Positions 7,271-14,414 of a DNA stretch of 64,000 nucleotides are shown here, piece by piece. The position numbers and the translations under genes were made by a program. The stretch's first letter is position 1; every line of letters starts with the position of its first letter. The stretch is from NCBI RefSeq assembly GCF_004570875.1, contig NZ_SPQK01000006.1:62001-126000 (forward strand). The letters run 5' to 3'. The notes beneath the pieces are model-generated. The model saw nothing but the letters and a program-made list of their open reading frames with translations, had not been told where the DNA came from and searched no databases. The stretch comes from Blastococcus sp. CT_GayMR16 (GTDB lineage Bacteria > Actinomycetota > Actinomycetes > Mycobacteriales > Geodermatophilaceae).

Positions 7271-7909
7271 TCAGTTCAGTCGGGCAGACGCTATGCCCCT
7301 CAGGAGGGAGATCGTCGCGGCGTCGGTCTGAACGCCTCCCACTCCCGGGTGCCGCGAGTACTGGTCGGGAAGATCGACAAGGCCCAGCGCTCGATCAGCC
7401 GCTGCCGCAGCGGCCTCGGAGTCGCCCAGCATCCTTGCGGCCTTGGCGCAAGCCAACTCATACCGGAAAAGGCTGTCGTAGAAGGCGGTGATGCCGAACA
7501 TGACCTGTTCGTCCTCGCTCATCTGGACCAGCACCGTCGATGCCTCCTCCGGCCGCTGCAACTCCAGCAGTACCTCAGCCAGAGATACGTGCAGGATGTC
7601 CGATCGAACGTTGCTCGGCGGCAAGGACCGGAGGTGTCGGTAGCGCATCTCGGCCTCTTCGAACCGCCCCTGCGCCCGTGCTATGTCGCCGAGGTGCTCA
7701 AGCGCCCTCCGCTCCTCGAAGTCGTCGGGATGCTCGGTTAGCAAGCGTTCGTACAGGGCTGTTGCCTCATCGAGCAGCCCGGCTTGAGCCAGAGTGAAGG
7801 CCTTAATCCTTATGTAGGAGGAACGCGACTGTCTGGCTCTACTCAGACGCTGCTCAAAGTCCGCTCGCGCATCCGCGTCCCAGTCCGGGTTTCGATACCA
7901 GTCACTCAC
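7271..7909 (-). CDS. Tetratricopeptide-repeat protein, 212 aa
   Basis: Starts V-S-D-W-Y-R-N-P-D-W-D-A-D-A-R-A-D-F-E-Q-R-L, an opening seen in a family of actinobacterial TPR proteins of unknown role. Helical repeats follow: AFTLAQAGLLDEATALYERL, EHLGDIARAQGRFEEAEMRY and VSLAEVLLELQRPEEASTVL, each with the TPR spacing of small and large residues. It is probably a cytoplasmic scaffold or immunity/accessory protein; no enzyme motif is visible. The GTG at 7909 is chosen because the upstream open frame runs through repeat copy F (7917-7942) and then noise. G+C falls to about 52-58% over much of the gene, unlike the surrounding chromosome, which suggests acquisition together with the island. Confidence 0.7.
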   Translation of the reverse strand: MSDWYRNPDWDADARADFEQRLSRARQSRSSYIRIKAFTLAQAGLLDEATALYERLLTEHPDDFEERRALEHLGDIARAQGRFEEAEMRYRHLRSLPPSNVRSDILHVSLAEVLLELQRPEEASTVLVQMSEDEQVMFGITAFYDSLFRYELACAKAARMLGDSEAAAAAADRALGLVDLPDQYSRHPGVGGVQTDAATISLLRGIASARLN

Positions 7910-7916
7910 GTGCCAA

Positions 7917-7942
7917 GTGTCCCTGAAGCCGCCTTCAGGGAC
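7917..7942. repeat. Dispersed repeat, copy F (perfect hairpin half-element)
   Basis: GTGTCCCTGAAGCCGCCTTC followed by AGGGAC. The arms GTCCCTGAAG and CTTCAGGGAC are perfectly complementary around CCGC. It equals the left half of copies C and D but closes directly on itself. It lies 8 bases upstream of the TPR gene start. Confidence 0.75.
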
Positions 7943-8055
7943 GTGCCTGCGACGATGGCTGATCGACCGATGCGCGGCGGGCGGGATGGATGGGGGCGCA
8001 CCGTCGCCTGAGGCGGCTCGCTCATAGGCCTCTCCAAGGGCTGCTGAACTGGTAC

Positions 8056-8102
8056 GCGGCCGGTCGGCGCCACCCCTCCGTCGGGTGGCACCGCCCGGCC
8101 GC
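8056..8102 (-). terminator. Hairpin terminator after the rhodanese gene
   Basis: Arms 8056-8075 and 8083-8102 pair at 18 of 20 positions around a 7-base loop, directly behind the stop codon at 8106. No long T run follows, as usual in high-G+C actinobacteria. Confidence 0.6.
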
Positions 8103-8105
8103 GAG

Positions 8106-8522
8106 TCAGGGTGTGCCGGTCGTCGGCAGTCCGGCGGCGGACCAGGCGAGGAAGCCGCCGACCACGTCGGTGGCCCGATGCAGGCCGAGCGACCGCAGCG
8201 CGTCGGCGGCAAGGCTGGACGTGTAGCCCTCCGAGCACAGCACGATCACGTCGACGTCGTAGCCGGTCGCCTCGGGCAGCCGTGCATCGCTGGCCGGGTC
8301 GAAACGCCACTCCAGGACGTTGCGCTCGATGATCAGCGACCCAGGCACCTCGCCCTCACGCTGCCGCTGGGCGGCCGGGCGGATGTCGACCAGGTACGCG
8401 CCGTCCAATATGCGGGCGGCGGCCTCCTCCGGGGTCACCCGGACGATGCGGGCGCGGGCCTCGGCCAGCAGGTCGTCGACCGTTTGGGCCCCGCGGGGCC
8501 GGTCGAGGGTGGGGGCGCTCAC
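8106..8522 (-). CDS. Rhodanese-like sulfurtransferase, single domain
   Basis: A 138-residue cytoplasmic protein with one rhodanese fold: LVDIRPAAQRQREGEVPGSL (residues 44-63, the CH2A-like region) and the active-site loop VLCSEGYTSS with the persulfide-carrying Cys at about 96. The family moves sulfane sulfur to cyanide, thiols or protein acceptors. The GTG start (8522) overlaps the stop of the cysteine dioxygenase gene by 4 bases, so the two are translationally coupled. The pairing suggests handling of sulfur from excess cysteine: oxygenation to cysteine sulfinate and control of persulfide. The physiological acceptor is unknown. Confidence 0.85.
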   Translation of the reverse strand: MSAPTLDRPRGAQTVDDLLAEARARIVRVTPEEAAARILDGAYLVDIRPAAQRQREGEVPGSLIIERNVLEWRFDPASDARLPEATGYDVDVIVLCSEGYTSSLAADALRSLGLHRATDVVGGFLAWSAAGLPTTGTP

Positions 8523-9073
8523 CAGTCCACCCCCGCCCGCTCGGTGCCGGTGCGGACGAGGGCAGCCCCGTCGATGCGGTACGTGTTCATCCAGGACAGC
8601 CCCGGCGTGTAGACGTGCACGCTGATCGCCGGCTCGGCCTGGGCGTTCGTCACCTGGTGGACGTAGTGCGGGCCGAAGTGCCGCACCCGCCCGGCGGTCA
8701 GCTCCGAGCTGGAGTCGTGGACGTCGCTGCGGCCCGCGGCCACCACCCGTTCGGTCAGGGTTCCCCGCACGACGGTGAACGCGCCAGCCGACGTGCCGTG
8801 GTCGTGCAGGGGCGTCCCCTGGTCGGGCAGCCAGGAGAGCAGCCAGACCTGTGCGCCGGCCAGATCGGCGTGCAGGGACGGGTCGAGGACGTCGGCGGCG
8901 TCGTCGGCGGGCAGCAGGTGCGTCCACCGGCTCGAGGGCCGGTACTCGACGAGGTCGAGCCAGCGTGGGGCAGCGGCGGCCAGGGCTGCCACCAGCCCGG
9001 CGGCGCCGGTGCGGCGGACCGTGGCGTCGGTGGGGGCGTGGAGCACGGACGAGGACAGGAGGGTGCTGGTCAT
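8519..9073 (-). CDS. Cysteine dioxygenase family protein (cupin)
   Basis: A 184-residue cupin of the type I cysteine dioxygenase family, which uses Fe(II) and O2 to convert L-cysteine to cysteine sulfinate. Metal ligands fit H90 and H92 in TPLHDHGTSAGAF and H139 in HYVHQV. Further family phrases are VVRGTLTE and HVYTPGLSWMNTYRID. Length and motif order match actinobacterial members, which are often annotated only as cysteine dioxygenase family; some act on related thiols. It is the first structural gene of an operon with the rhodanese gene. It follows a leader peptide ending in Cys-Pro-Val-Cys 79 bases upstream, which fits expression tuned by cysteine supply. Confidence 0.85.
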   Translation of the reverse strand: MTSTLLSSSVLHAPTDATVRRTGAAGLVAALAAAAPRWLDLVEYRPSSRWTHLLPADDAADVLDPSLHADLAGAQVWLLSWLPDQGTPLHDHGTSAGAFTVVRGTLTERVVAAGRSDVHDSSSELTAGRVRHFGPHYVHQVTNAQAEPAISVHVYTPGLSWMNTYRIDGAALVRTGTERAGVDW

Positions 9074-9152
9074 GGGGAGATCCCGGGGTGTGCGGCGCGT
9101 CGACCGACCCGAGCGGGCGGGACGCGGAGAGGAGGGGTGGCTGCGGGGTCGG

Positions 9153-9233
9153 TCAGCAGACCGGACAGAGCGCGCTGCTGACCCGTCCGAGGTCGACAGC
9201 GGCCCGTCGGTAGAGCTCGGACGCGGCAGCCAT
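9153..9233 (-). CDS. Putative Cys leader peptide, 26 aa
   Basis: A 26-codon frame, MAAASELYRRAAVDLGRVSS followed by ALCPVC and TGA. The phrase R-R-x-x-V-D-L-x-R-V-S-S-A-L-C matches the small putative leader peptides found in Streptomyces and relatives in front of sulfur-metabolism genes (rhodanese, thioredoxin-like, cysteine genes). Two Cys codons sit at the very end, where ribosome stalling on low Cys-tRNA could alter downstream structure or coupling. An in-frame TGA lies just upstream of the ATG, so no longer form exists. A TTGACA on the same strand (9269-9264) lies 30 bases before the ATG. The peptide match is strong; the attenuation role is inferred from family knowledge. Confidence 0.7.
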   Translation of the reverse strand: MAAASELYRRAAVDLGRVSSALCPVC

Positions 9234-9269
9234 GTGCTGATGTGATCAGGACGAACATATCTGTGTCAA
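9234..9269 (-). promoter_or_regulatory. Possible promoter of the leader-cysteine dioxygenase operon
   Basis: TTGACA (9269-9264) is a consensus -35 hexamer. A convincing -10 at 16-18 bases is not visible (ATCACA or TCACAT), so the start site is uncertain and transcription might begin very near the leader ATG. Confidence 0.3.
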
Positions 9270-9485
9270 GTTCATCGGATTGGTAGGGTTTTCGTGTCGC
9301 GACGCCGGACCACCCGGGGACGGCGCTGAAACGAGGGGTGGGTGAACGCGGTGCAACGGCTGCGGTCCGACCTCGAGGGCTTCTGGCCCAGCCGACGCCT
9401 CGACGCCTTCGACGGACTCTGTCCGCAGGCCGCTGCGTCGTCCGCCCGCCAGTAGTCCCCACTCACCCTCTGCTCAGGAGCTCCC

Positions 9486-9973
9486 GTGTCCGTCACCGAC
9501 GAACTGCTCGCCAACAACGCCAGGTATGCCGAGTCCTTCACCGGACCGCTGCCGCTTCCGCCGTCCCGCCACATCGCCGTCCTGGCCTGCATGGACGCTC
9601 GCCTCGACGTGTACCGCGCCCTTGGCCTCGCCGAGGGGGAGGCGCACGTGATCCGCAACGCCGGGGGCGTCGTCACCGACGACGAGATCCGGTCGTGGCC
9701 ATCAGCCAGCGGCTGCTCGGCACGACCGAGATCGTGCTGATCCACCACACCGACTGCGGGATGCTCACCTTCACCGACGAGGAGTTCCGCTCCTCGATCG
9801 AGCAGGACGTCGGCCACCGCCCGCACTGGCACTCGGAGGCGTTCCCCGAGCTCGAGGCCGACGTGCGGGCCTCCCGCCAGCGGATCCTGGACAGCCCGTA
9901 CATCCCCGAGAAGAGCAGCGTCCGGGGCTTCATCTTCGACGTGGCGACGGGCCGGCTCACCGAGGTCTCCTGA
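9486..9973 (+). pseudogene. Beta-carbonic anhydrase, frameshifted
   Basis: The GTG start at 9486 follows CAGGAGCT. The first frame reads [16 protein letters not shown] with the Cys and Asp-Arg dyad of beta-carbonic anhydrases, then [13 protein letters not shown]. The second frame continues [20 protein letters not shown], with the His and Cys zinc ligands (H-x-x-C), and ends at 9973. The frames meet at about 9694-9697, where TCG-TGG-CC would need one more C (TCG-CTG-GCC) to read D-E-I-R-S-L-A-I-S-Q. The repaired protein is about 162 residues, normal for the small actinobacterial beta class. All zinc ligands survive, so a single-base error in the assembly is quite possible. Function would be CO2/bicarbonate interconversion in the cytoplasm. 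Confidence 0.8.
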
Positions 9974-9991
9974 ACCGCGGTGCCTGAGCGC

Positions 9992-10021
9992 GCGGCCTCC
10001 CGGCTCAGTCCGGGAGGCCGC
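9992..10021. terminator. Bidirectional hairpin terminator
   Basis: Perfect 12-bp arms GCGGCCTCCCGG (9992-10003) and CCGGGAGGCCGC (10010-10021) with a 6-base loop, between the convergent carbonic anhydrase and acyl-CoA dehydrogenase genes and overlapping the end of the latter. Confidence 0.75.
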
Positions 10022-11168
10022 CGCGCCTGACCAGCTGCTCCACGATCACGTTGCGCTGGATCTCGTTGGTGCCCTCGCCGACGATCATCAGCGGCGCGTC
10101 CCGGAAGTAGCGCTCGACGTCGAAGTCCGTGGAGTAGCCGTATCCGCCGTGCACGCGCACCGCGTCCAGCGCGATCTGCATGGCGGCCTCGGACGCGAAC
10201 AGCTTGGCCATGCCGGCCTCGAGGTCGGCGCGGACGCCGCTGTCGACCCGCTCCGCGGCGAGCAGGACGAGCTGGCGGGCGGCGGTGAGCCGCGTCGCCA
10301 TGTCGGCCAGGTAGTTGCCCACCGACTGGTGCTGCCAGATCGGCTTGCCGAAGCTCTCCCGCTCCTGGGCGTAGCGCAGCGCGTCCTCGAACGCGGCCCG
10401 CCCGACGCCGACCGCCCGGCTCGCGACCTGGATCCGCCCGAGCTCGAGGCCGCGCATCATCTGCGCGAACCCCGCACCCGGCTCGCCCCCGAGGACGGCG
10501 TCCTTCGGGGCGCGGTAGCCGTCGAAGACGACCTCGCAGCTCTCCACGCCCTTGTATCCGAGCTTCGGCAGGTCCCGCTCGACGGTGAGGCCCGGGCCCT
10601 TCTCGGCCAGCAGGATGCTCATGCCCCGGTGCGGCGGGTCGGCCCGCGGATCGGTGCGGCACAGCAGCGCGATCAGCCCGGCCCGGCGGGCGTTGCTGAT
10701 CCAGGTCTTCGACCCGTCGACCACCCACTCGTCGCCGTCGGCGCGCGCGATGGTGCGCATGGCCTGGAGGTCGGAACCACCGCCGGGCTCGGTCAGCGCC
10801 ATCGTGGCCCGCAGCTCGCCGGTGGCCAGCCGCGGCAGGTATCGCTCCCGCTGGTCCTCGGTCCCGAACGTGGCGAGCAGCGAGCAGACGACGCTGTGCC
10901 CGCCCATCGACCCGGCCAGGCTCATCCAGCCGCGCGCGAGCTCCTCGGTGACCAGGGCGAAGCAGGCGGTGGAGACCTGCACGTCGCCGTACGGCGGGGG
11001 CACCACCAGCCCGAAGACGCCGAGGGCCTTCATCTGCTCGATGAGCGCCTCGGGATAGGTGTTGGCGTGTTCGAGCTCGCGGACGACGGGCCGGACCTCG
11101 TCGTCGACGAACTCGCGGACCAGCGCGACGATCGCGCGCTCCTCGACCGACAGCTGCGAGGTGCTCAC
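10005..11168 (-). CDS. Acyl-CoA dehydrogenase
   Basis: A 387-residue FAD-dependent dehydrogenase that introduces the alpha,beta double bond into acyl-CoA. Domain order is an N-terminal helical domain (VREFVDDEVRPVVRELEHAN), then the beta domain with ATMALTEPGGGSDLQAMRTI and WISNARRAG, then a C-terminal helical domain. It ends with GEGTNEIQRNVIVEQLVRRG, where the Glu at about 365 is the usual catalytic base. GTG 11168 starts the protein at VSTSQLSVEER. It is divergent from the racemase gene across 60 bases, so a shared control region is likely. Together with the next three genes it completes a beta-oxidation set suited to 2-methyl acyl-CoAs. Substrate chain is unknown. Confidence 0.88.
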   Translation of the reverse strand: MSTSQLSVEERAIVALVREFVDDEVRPVVRELEHANTYPEALIEQMKALGVFGLVVPPPYGDVQVSTACFALVTEELARGWMSLAGSMGGHSVVCSLLATFGTEDQRERYLPRLATGELRATMALTEPGGGSDLQAMRTIARADGDEWVVDGSKTWISNARRAGLIALLCRTDPRADPPHRGMSILLAEKGPGLTVERDLPKLGYKGVESCEVVFDGYRAPKDAVLGGEPGAGFAQMMRGLELGRIQVASRAVGVGRAAFEDALRYAQERESFGKPIWQHQSVGNYLADMATRLTAARQLVLLAAERVDSGVRADLEAGMAKLFASEAAMQIALDAVRVHGGYGYSTDFDVERYFRDAPLMIVGEGTNEIQRNVIVEQLVRRGGLPD

Positions 11169-11228
11169 CGGACTGATCCTGACAGTCCGTCGACGGGCCG
11201 GCTCTCCGTGCCGTCTAGGGTCCCCTCC

Positions 11229-12392
11229 GTGCAGCCGCCGACCGGCCCGTTGACCGGGATCCGCATCGTCGAACTGGCAGGGCTCGGACCTGCTCCCTAC
11301 GCCTGCATGCTGCTGGCCGAACTGGGCGCCGACGTCGTCCGGGTGGGCCGTCCCGACGGGCGGGGCCACCTGATCAGCCCCGAGGTCGACAACCTCAACC
11401 GCAGCCGGCCGAGCATCGCCGTCGACCTGAAGCGCGCCGACGGCCGGGAGGTCCTCCTCCGCCTGCTCGACCGGGCCGACGTGCTGGTCGAGGGCAACCG
11501 GCCGGGAGTGCTGGAGCGGTTGGGCCTCGGTCCCGACGAGGTGCTCGACCGCAATCCGCGGCTGGTCTACGCGCGGATGACCGGCTGGGGGCAGGACGGC
11601 CCGATGGCCGCCCGCGCCGGCCACGACATCAACTACCTGAGCCTCACCGGCGCCCTGCACGCGATCGGGACGGCGGACAAGCCGGTGGCGCCGCTGAACA
11701 TCGGCGCCGACTTCGGCGGCGGGTCGATGTTCCTCGTCGTCGGCGTCCTCGCCGCCCTGCTCGAGCGGGGGACCAGCGGCCGCGGCCAGGTCGTCGACGC
11801 CGCGATGGTCGACGGCGCCAGCTCCCTGGTCACGATGATCTACGGGATGCTCGGCGCCGGCCTGTGGCAGGACCGGCGCGCGGGCAACCTCCTCGACGGC
11901 GGGGCGCCGTTCTACGACACCTACGCCTGCGCCGACGGCGGGCACGTCGCCGTCGGCGCGCTGGAGCCGCAGTTCTACGCCGCCCTGCTCGAGGGCACCG
12001 GCCTGACCGGGAAGCTGCCCGGCGGGCAGTACGACGTCGCCCGCTGGTCCGAGCACCGCAGCCGGTTCGCCGAGGTGTTCGCCTCGCGGACCCGGGACGA
12101 GTGGGCCGCCACCTTCACCGGCACCGACGCCTGCGTCACCCCCGTGCTGAGCCTCTCGGAGGCCCCGGCCGACCCGCACCTCGCGGCGCGCGGGACGTTC
12201 GTCACCGACGGCGGGGTGACCCAGCCCGGCCCCGCACCGCGGTTCTCGCGCACGCCCGGCGCCGTCCGCGGGAGCCAGCGGCTGCCCGGCGCGGACACCC
12301 GTGAGGTGCTCGCGGAGTGGGGCTTCGCCGACGACGAGGTGGGGAAGCTCCTGGCCGACGGCGCCGTCGCCGAGGCGGCGCCGGAGGACTGA
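11229..12392 (+). CDS. Alpha-methylacyl-CoA racemase-like family III CoA transferase fold
   Basis: A 387-residue protein of the CaiB/BaiF fold. It carries the racemase triad rather than the single transferase Asp: H132 in RAGHDINYLSLTGAL, D161 in LNIGADFGGGSM and E246 in VGALEPQFYAALLEG, matching in order and spacing the His-Asp-Glu set of mycobacterial MCR. The reaction is inversion of the 2-methyl centre of acyl-CoA so that S-specific dehydrogenases can act, needed for isoprenoid and sterol side chains. The GTG start at 11229 opens V-Q-P-P-T-G-P-L-T-G-I-R. It is followed after 18 bases by the hydratase and then the thiolase, probably one operon. Confidence 0.87.
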   Translation: MQPPTGPLTGIRIVELAGLGPAPYACMLLAELGADVVRVGRPDGRGHLISPEVDNLNRSRPSIAVDLKRADGREVLLRLLDRADVLVEGNRPGVLERLGLGPDEVLDRNPRLVYARMTGWGQDGPMAARAGHDINYLSLTGALHAIGTADKPVAPLNIGADFGGGSMFLVVGVLAALLERGTSGRGQVVDAAMVDGASSLVTMIYGMLGAGLWQDRRAGNLLDGGAPFYDTYACADGGHVAVGALEPQFYAALLEGTGLTGKLPGGQYDVARWSEHRSRFAEVFASRTRDEWAATFTGTDACVTPVLSLSEAPADPHLAARGTFVTDGGVTQPGPAPRFSRTPGAVRGSQRLPGADTREVLAEWGFADDEVGKLLADGAVAEAAPED

Positions 12393-12410
12393 CTGCGAGA
12401 GGGTGGACCG

Positions 12411-13175
12411 ATGGCGGACGAGGTACTGGTGGAGCGGCGCGACGGCGTCCAGGTCATCACGATCAACCGGCCGGGGGCGAAGAACGCACTCGACCGTGCG
12501 GTGGCCGAGGGGGTCGCCGCCGCCGTCGACGAGCTCGACGCCGACGACGACCTGCGGGTCGGCGTGCTGACCGGCGCGGGGGGCACCTTCTCCGCCGGCA
12601 TGGACCTCAAGGCCTTCCTCCGCGGCGAGACGCCGACGATCGGCGACCGGGGGCTCTGCGGCATCACCCGCACCCCGCCGCGCAAACCGCTGATCGGCGC
12701 CGTCGAGGGCTGGGCGCTCGCAGGCGGCTTCGAGCTGCTGCTCGCCTGCGACCTGATCGTCGCCTCGGAGACCGCCCGGTTCGGCGTCCCGGAGGTCAAG
12801 CGCTCACTCGTGGCCGCCGGCGGAGCGGCGCTGTCGCTGCCGCAGCGGGTGCCGTTTAACCTCGCGCTGGAGATGCTGCTGACCGGCGATCCCCTGTCGG
12901 CCGTCCGTGCGGCGGAGATCGGCCTGGTCAACCGGCTCGCGCCCGAGGGCGAGGCGCTGCAGGGCGCCCTGGATCTCGCCGCCACGATCGCCGCGAACGG
13001 GCCGCTGGCGGTGGCCGCGACCAAGGCGGTCGCCCGCGGCAGCTCCGACTGGACGTTCGCCGATTCCTGGGCCCGGCAGGAGGAGCTGATCGCGCCGGTG
13101 TTCGCCAGTGAGGACGCGCGCGAGGGGGCCACGGCGTTCGCGGAGAAGCGGGCACCCGTGTGGAAGGGCCGCTGA
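12411..13175 (+). CDS. Enoyl-CoA hydratase (crotonase family)
   Basis: A 254-residue crotonase. The oxyanion-hole strands are visible as TGAGGTFSAGMDLKAF and VEGWALAGGFELLLACDLIV. Both hydratase glutamates appear conserved: PEVKRSLVAAGGAA and NLALEMLLTGDPLS. It should add water across trans-2-enoyl-CoA. It sits between the alpha-methylacyl-CoA racemase and thiolase genes, so it serves the same spiral. ATG 12411 has a GAGAGGGTGG ribosome site. The C-terminal FAEKRAPVWKGR is the usual crotonase ending and resembles those of the other crotonases in this window. Confidence 0.88.
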   Translation: MADEVLVERRDGVQVITINRPGAKNALDRAVAEGVAAAVDELDADDDLRVGVLTGAGGTFSAGMDLKAFLRGETPTIGDRGLCGITRTPPRKPLIGAVEGWALAGGFELLLACDLIVASETARFGVPEVKRSLVAAGGAALSLPQRVPFNLALEMLLTGDPLSAVRAAEIGLVNRLAPEGEALQGALDLAATIAANGPLAVAATKAVARGSSDWTFADSWARQEELIAPVFASEDAREGATAFAEKRAPVWKGR

Positions 13176-13233
13176 CGCGCCCCCAGGGATGCGTGGGATG
13201 GTGGCCGGTACTGGCAATCGGAAGGGGCAGGAC

Positions 13234-14379
13234 ATGCGGGACGCAGTGATCGTGGAGGCCGTGCGGACGCCGGTCGGCAAGCGCAACGGCGGGCTGTCCG
13301 GGGTGCACCCGGCCGAGCTCTCGGCACACGTGCTCAACAGCCTGGTTCAGCGGGCGGGCGTGGACCCGGCACAGGTCGACGACGTCATCTGGGGCTGTGT
13401 CGGCCAGGTGGGCGAGCAGACCTTCGACATCGCCCGCACCGCCGTGCTGACCGCGGGGTGGCCGGAGTCGGTCACCGGCGTGACCATCGACCGGCAGTGC
13501 GGCTCGTCGCAGCAGTCGGTGCACTTCGCCGCCGCGGGCATCGTGTCCGGCCAGTACGTCGTCGTCGTCGCCGGCGGTGTGGAGTCGATGAGCCGCGTGC
13601 CCATGGGCGCCGCGCTGATCGGCGCCAATCCCTTCCCCGCGCCCTTCCTCGACCGGTACGACGGCGTGGCCCCCAACCAGGGCATCGGCGCGGAGATGAT
13701 CGCCGAGCAGTGGGGCTTCTCCCGCGAGCAGGTCGACGAGTTCTCCGTGAACTCGCAGGACAAGGCGGCGGCCGCCCGGGACGAGGGTCGTTTCGACGCG
13801 CAGCTCGCGCCGGTCACCCTGCCCGACGGCACCGTGATCTCGCAGGACGAAGGCATCCGGCCGAGCAGCCTGGAGAGCCTCGGCAAGCTCCGGACCGTCT
13901 TCAAGCCCGAGGGCGGCGTCATCACCGCCGGCAACTCGTCGCAGATCTCCGACGGCTCGGCCGCCCTGCTGATGATGAGCGGCGAGAAGGCCCGCGAGCT
14001 GGGGCTCACCCCGATCGCGCGGGTGCACACGGCGGTGCTCGCCGGGGCCGACCCGGTGATCATGCTGACCGCTCCCATCCCGGCCACGGCCAAGGCGCTG
14101 CAGAAGTCGGGCCTGACGATCGACGAGATCGGCGCGTTCGAGGTCAACGAGGCGTTCGCCCCGGTGCCGCTCGCGTGGCTCGCCGAGTTCGGCGCCGACA
14201 CCAAGGCGCTCAACCCCAACGGCGGTGCGATCGCGCTGGGTCACCCGCTCGGCGGCTCCGGCGCGCGGCTCATGACGACGCTCGTGCACCACATGCGGGA
14301 CAACGGCATCCGCTACGGCCTGCAGACCATGTGCGAGGGGGGCGGCCAGGCCAACGCCACCATCCTCGAGCTCCTCTGA
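13234..14379 (+). CDS. Acetyl-CoA acetyltransferase / thiolase
   Basis: A 381-residue classical thiolase. All three catalytic signatures are present: nucleophile C89 in TIDRQCGSSQQS, H337 in GAIALGHPLGGSGAR, and C367 in TMCEGGGQANATIL. The middle VNEAFAPVPLAW is also typical. It cleaves 3-oxoacyl-CoA with CoA to release acetyl-CoA or propionyl-CoA. The ATG at 13234 is preceded by GGAAGGGGCAGG; an upstream open frame is not needed. It closes the racemase-hydratase-thiolase operon and is followed by a strong terminator. In contrast to the three thiolase-like genes at 42.7, 46.7 and 51.9 kb, it is catalytically complete. Confidence 0.9.
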   Translation: MRDAVIVEAVRTPVGKRNGGLSGVHPAELSAHVLNSLVQRAGVDPAQVDDVIWGCVGQVGEQTFDIARTAVLTAGWPESVTGVTIDRQCGSSQQSVHFAAAGIVSGQYVVVVAGGVESMSRVPMGAALIGANPFPAPFLDRYDGVAPNQGIGAEMIAEQWGFSREQVDEFSVNSQDKAAAARDEGRFDAQLAPVTLPDGTVISQDEGIRPSSLESLGKLRTVFKPEGGVITAGNSSQISDGSAALLMMSGEKARELGLTPIARVHTAVLAGADPVIMLTAPIPATAKALQKSGLTIDEIGAFEVNEAFAPVPLAWLAEFGADTKALNPNGGAIALGHPLGGSGARLMTTLVHHMRDNGIRYGLQTMCEGGGQANATILELL

Positions 14380-14382
14380 CGT

Positions 14383-14414
14383 CCTGAGCCGGGGCCCCCG
14401 CGCCCCGGCTCAGG
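14383..14414. terminator. Bidirectional hairpin terminator
   Basis: Perfect 12-bp arms CCTGAGCCGGGG (14383-14394) and CCCCGGCTCAGG (14403-14414) with an 8-base loop, between the thiolase and the convergent hydrolase gene. Confidence 0.75.

Noticed and set aside
4448-7942. Integron-like cassette array with the repeats as attC sites
   Set aside because: The repeats lack the conserved GTT-containing attC ends, no integrase is present, and gene orientations are mixed.
9074-9152. SAM- or cysteine-type riboswitch upstream of cysteine dioxygenase
   Set aside because: No conserved riboswitch core is recognisable; the leader peptide is a sufficient explanation.
9342-9455. 37-codon frame upstream of the carbonic anhydrase gene, possibly a second leader peptide
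   Set aside because: It has no ribosome site or known signature, and only one Cys in the middle of the tail.
11229-12392. Calling the 11.2 kb protein a family III CoA transferase
   Set aside because: His132, Asp161 and Glu246 match the racemase triad, so alpha-methylacyl-CoA racemase fits better.
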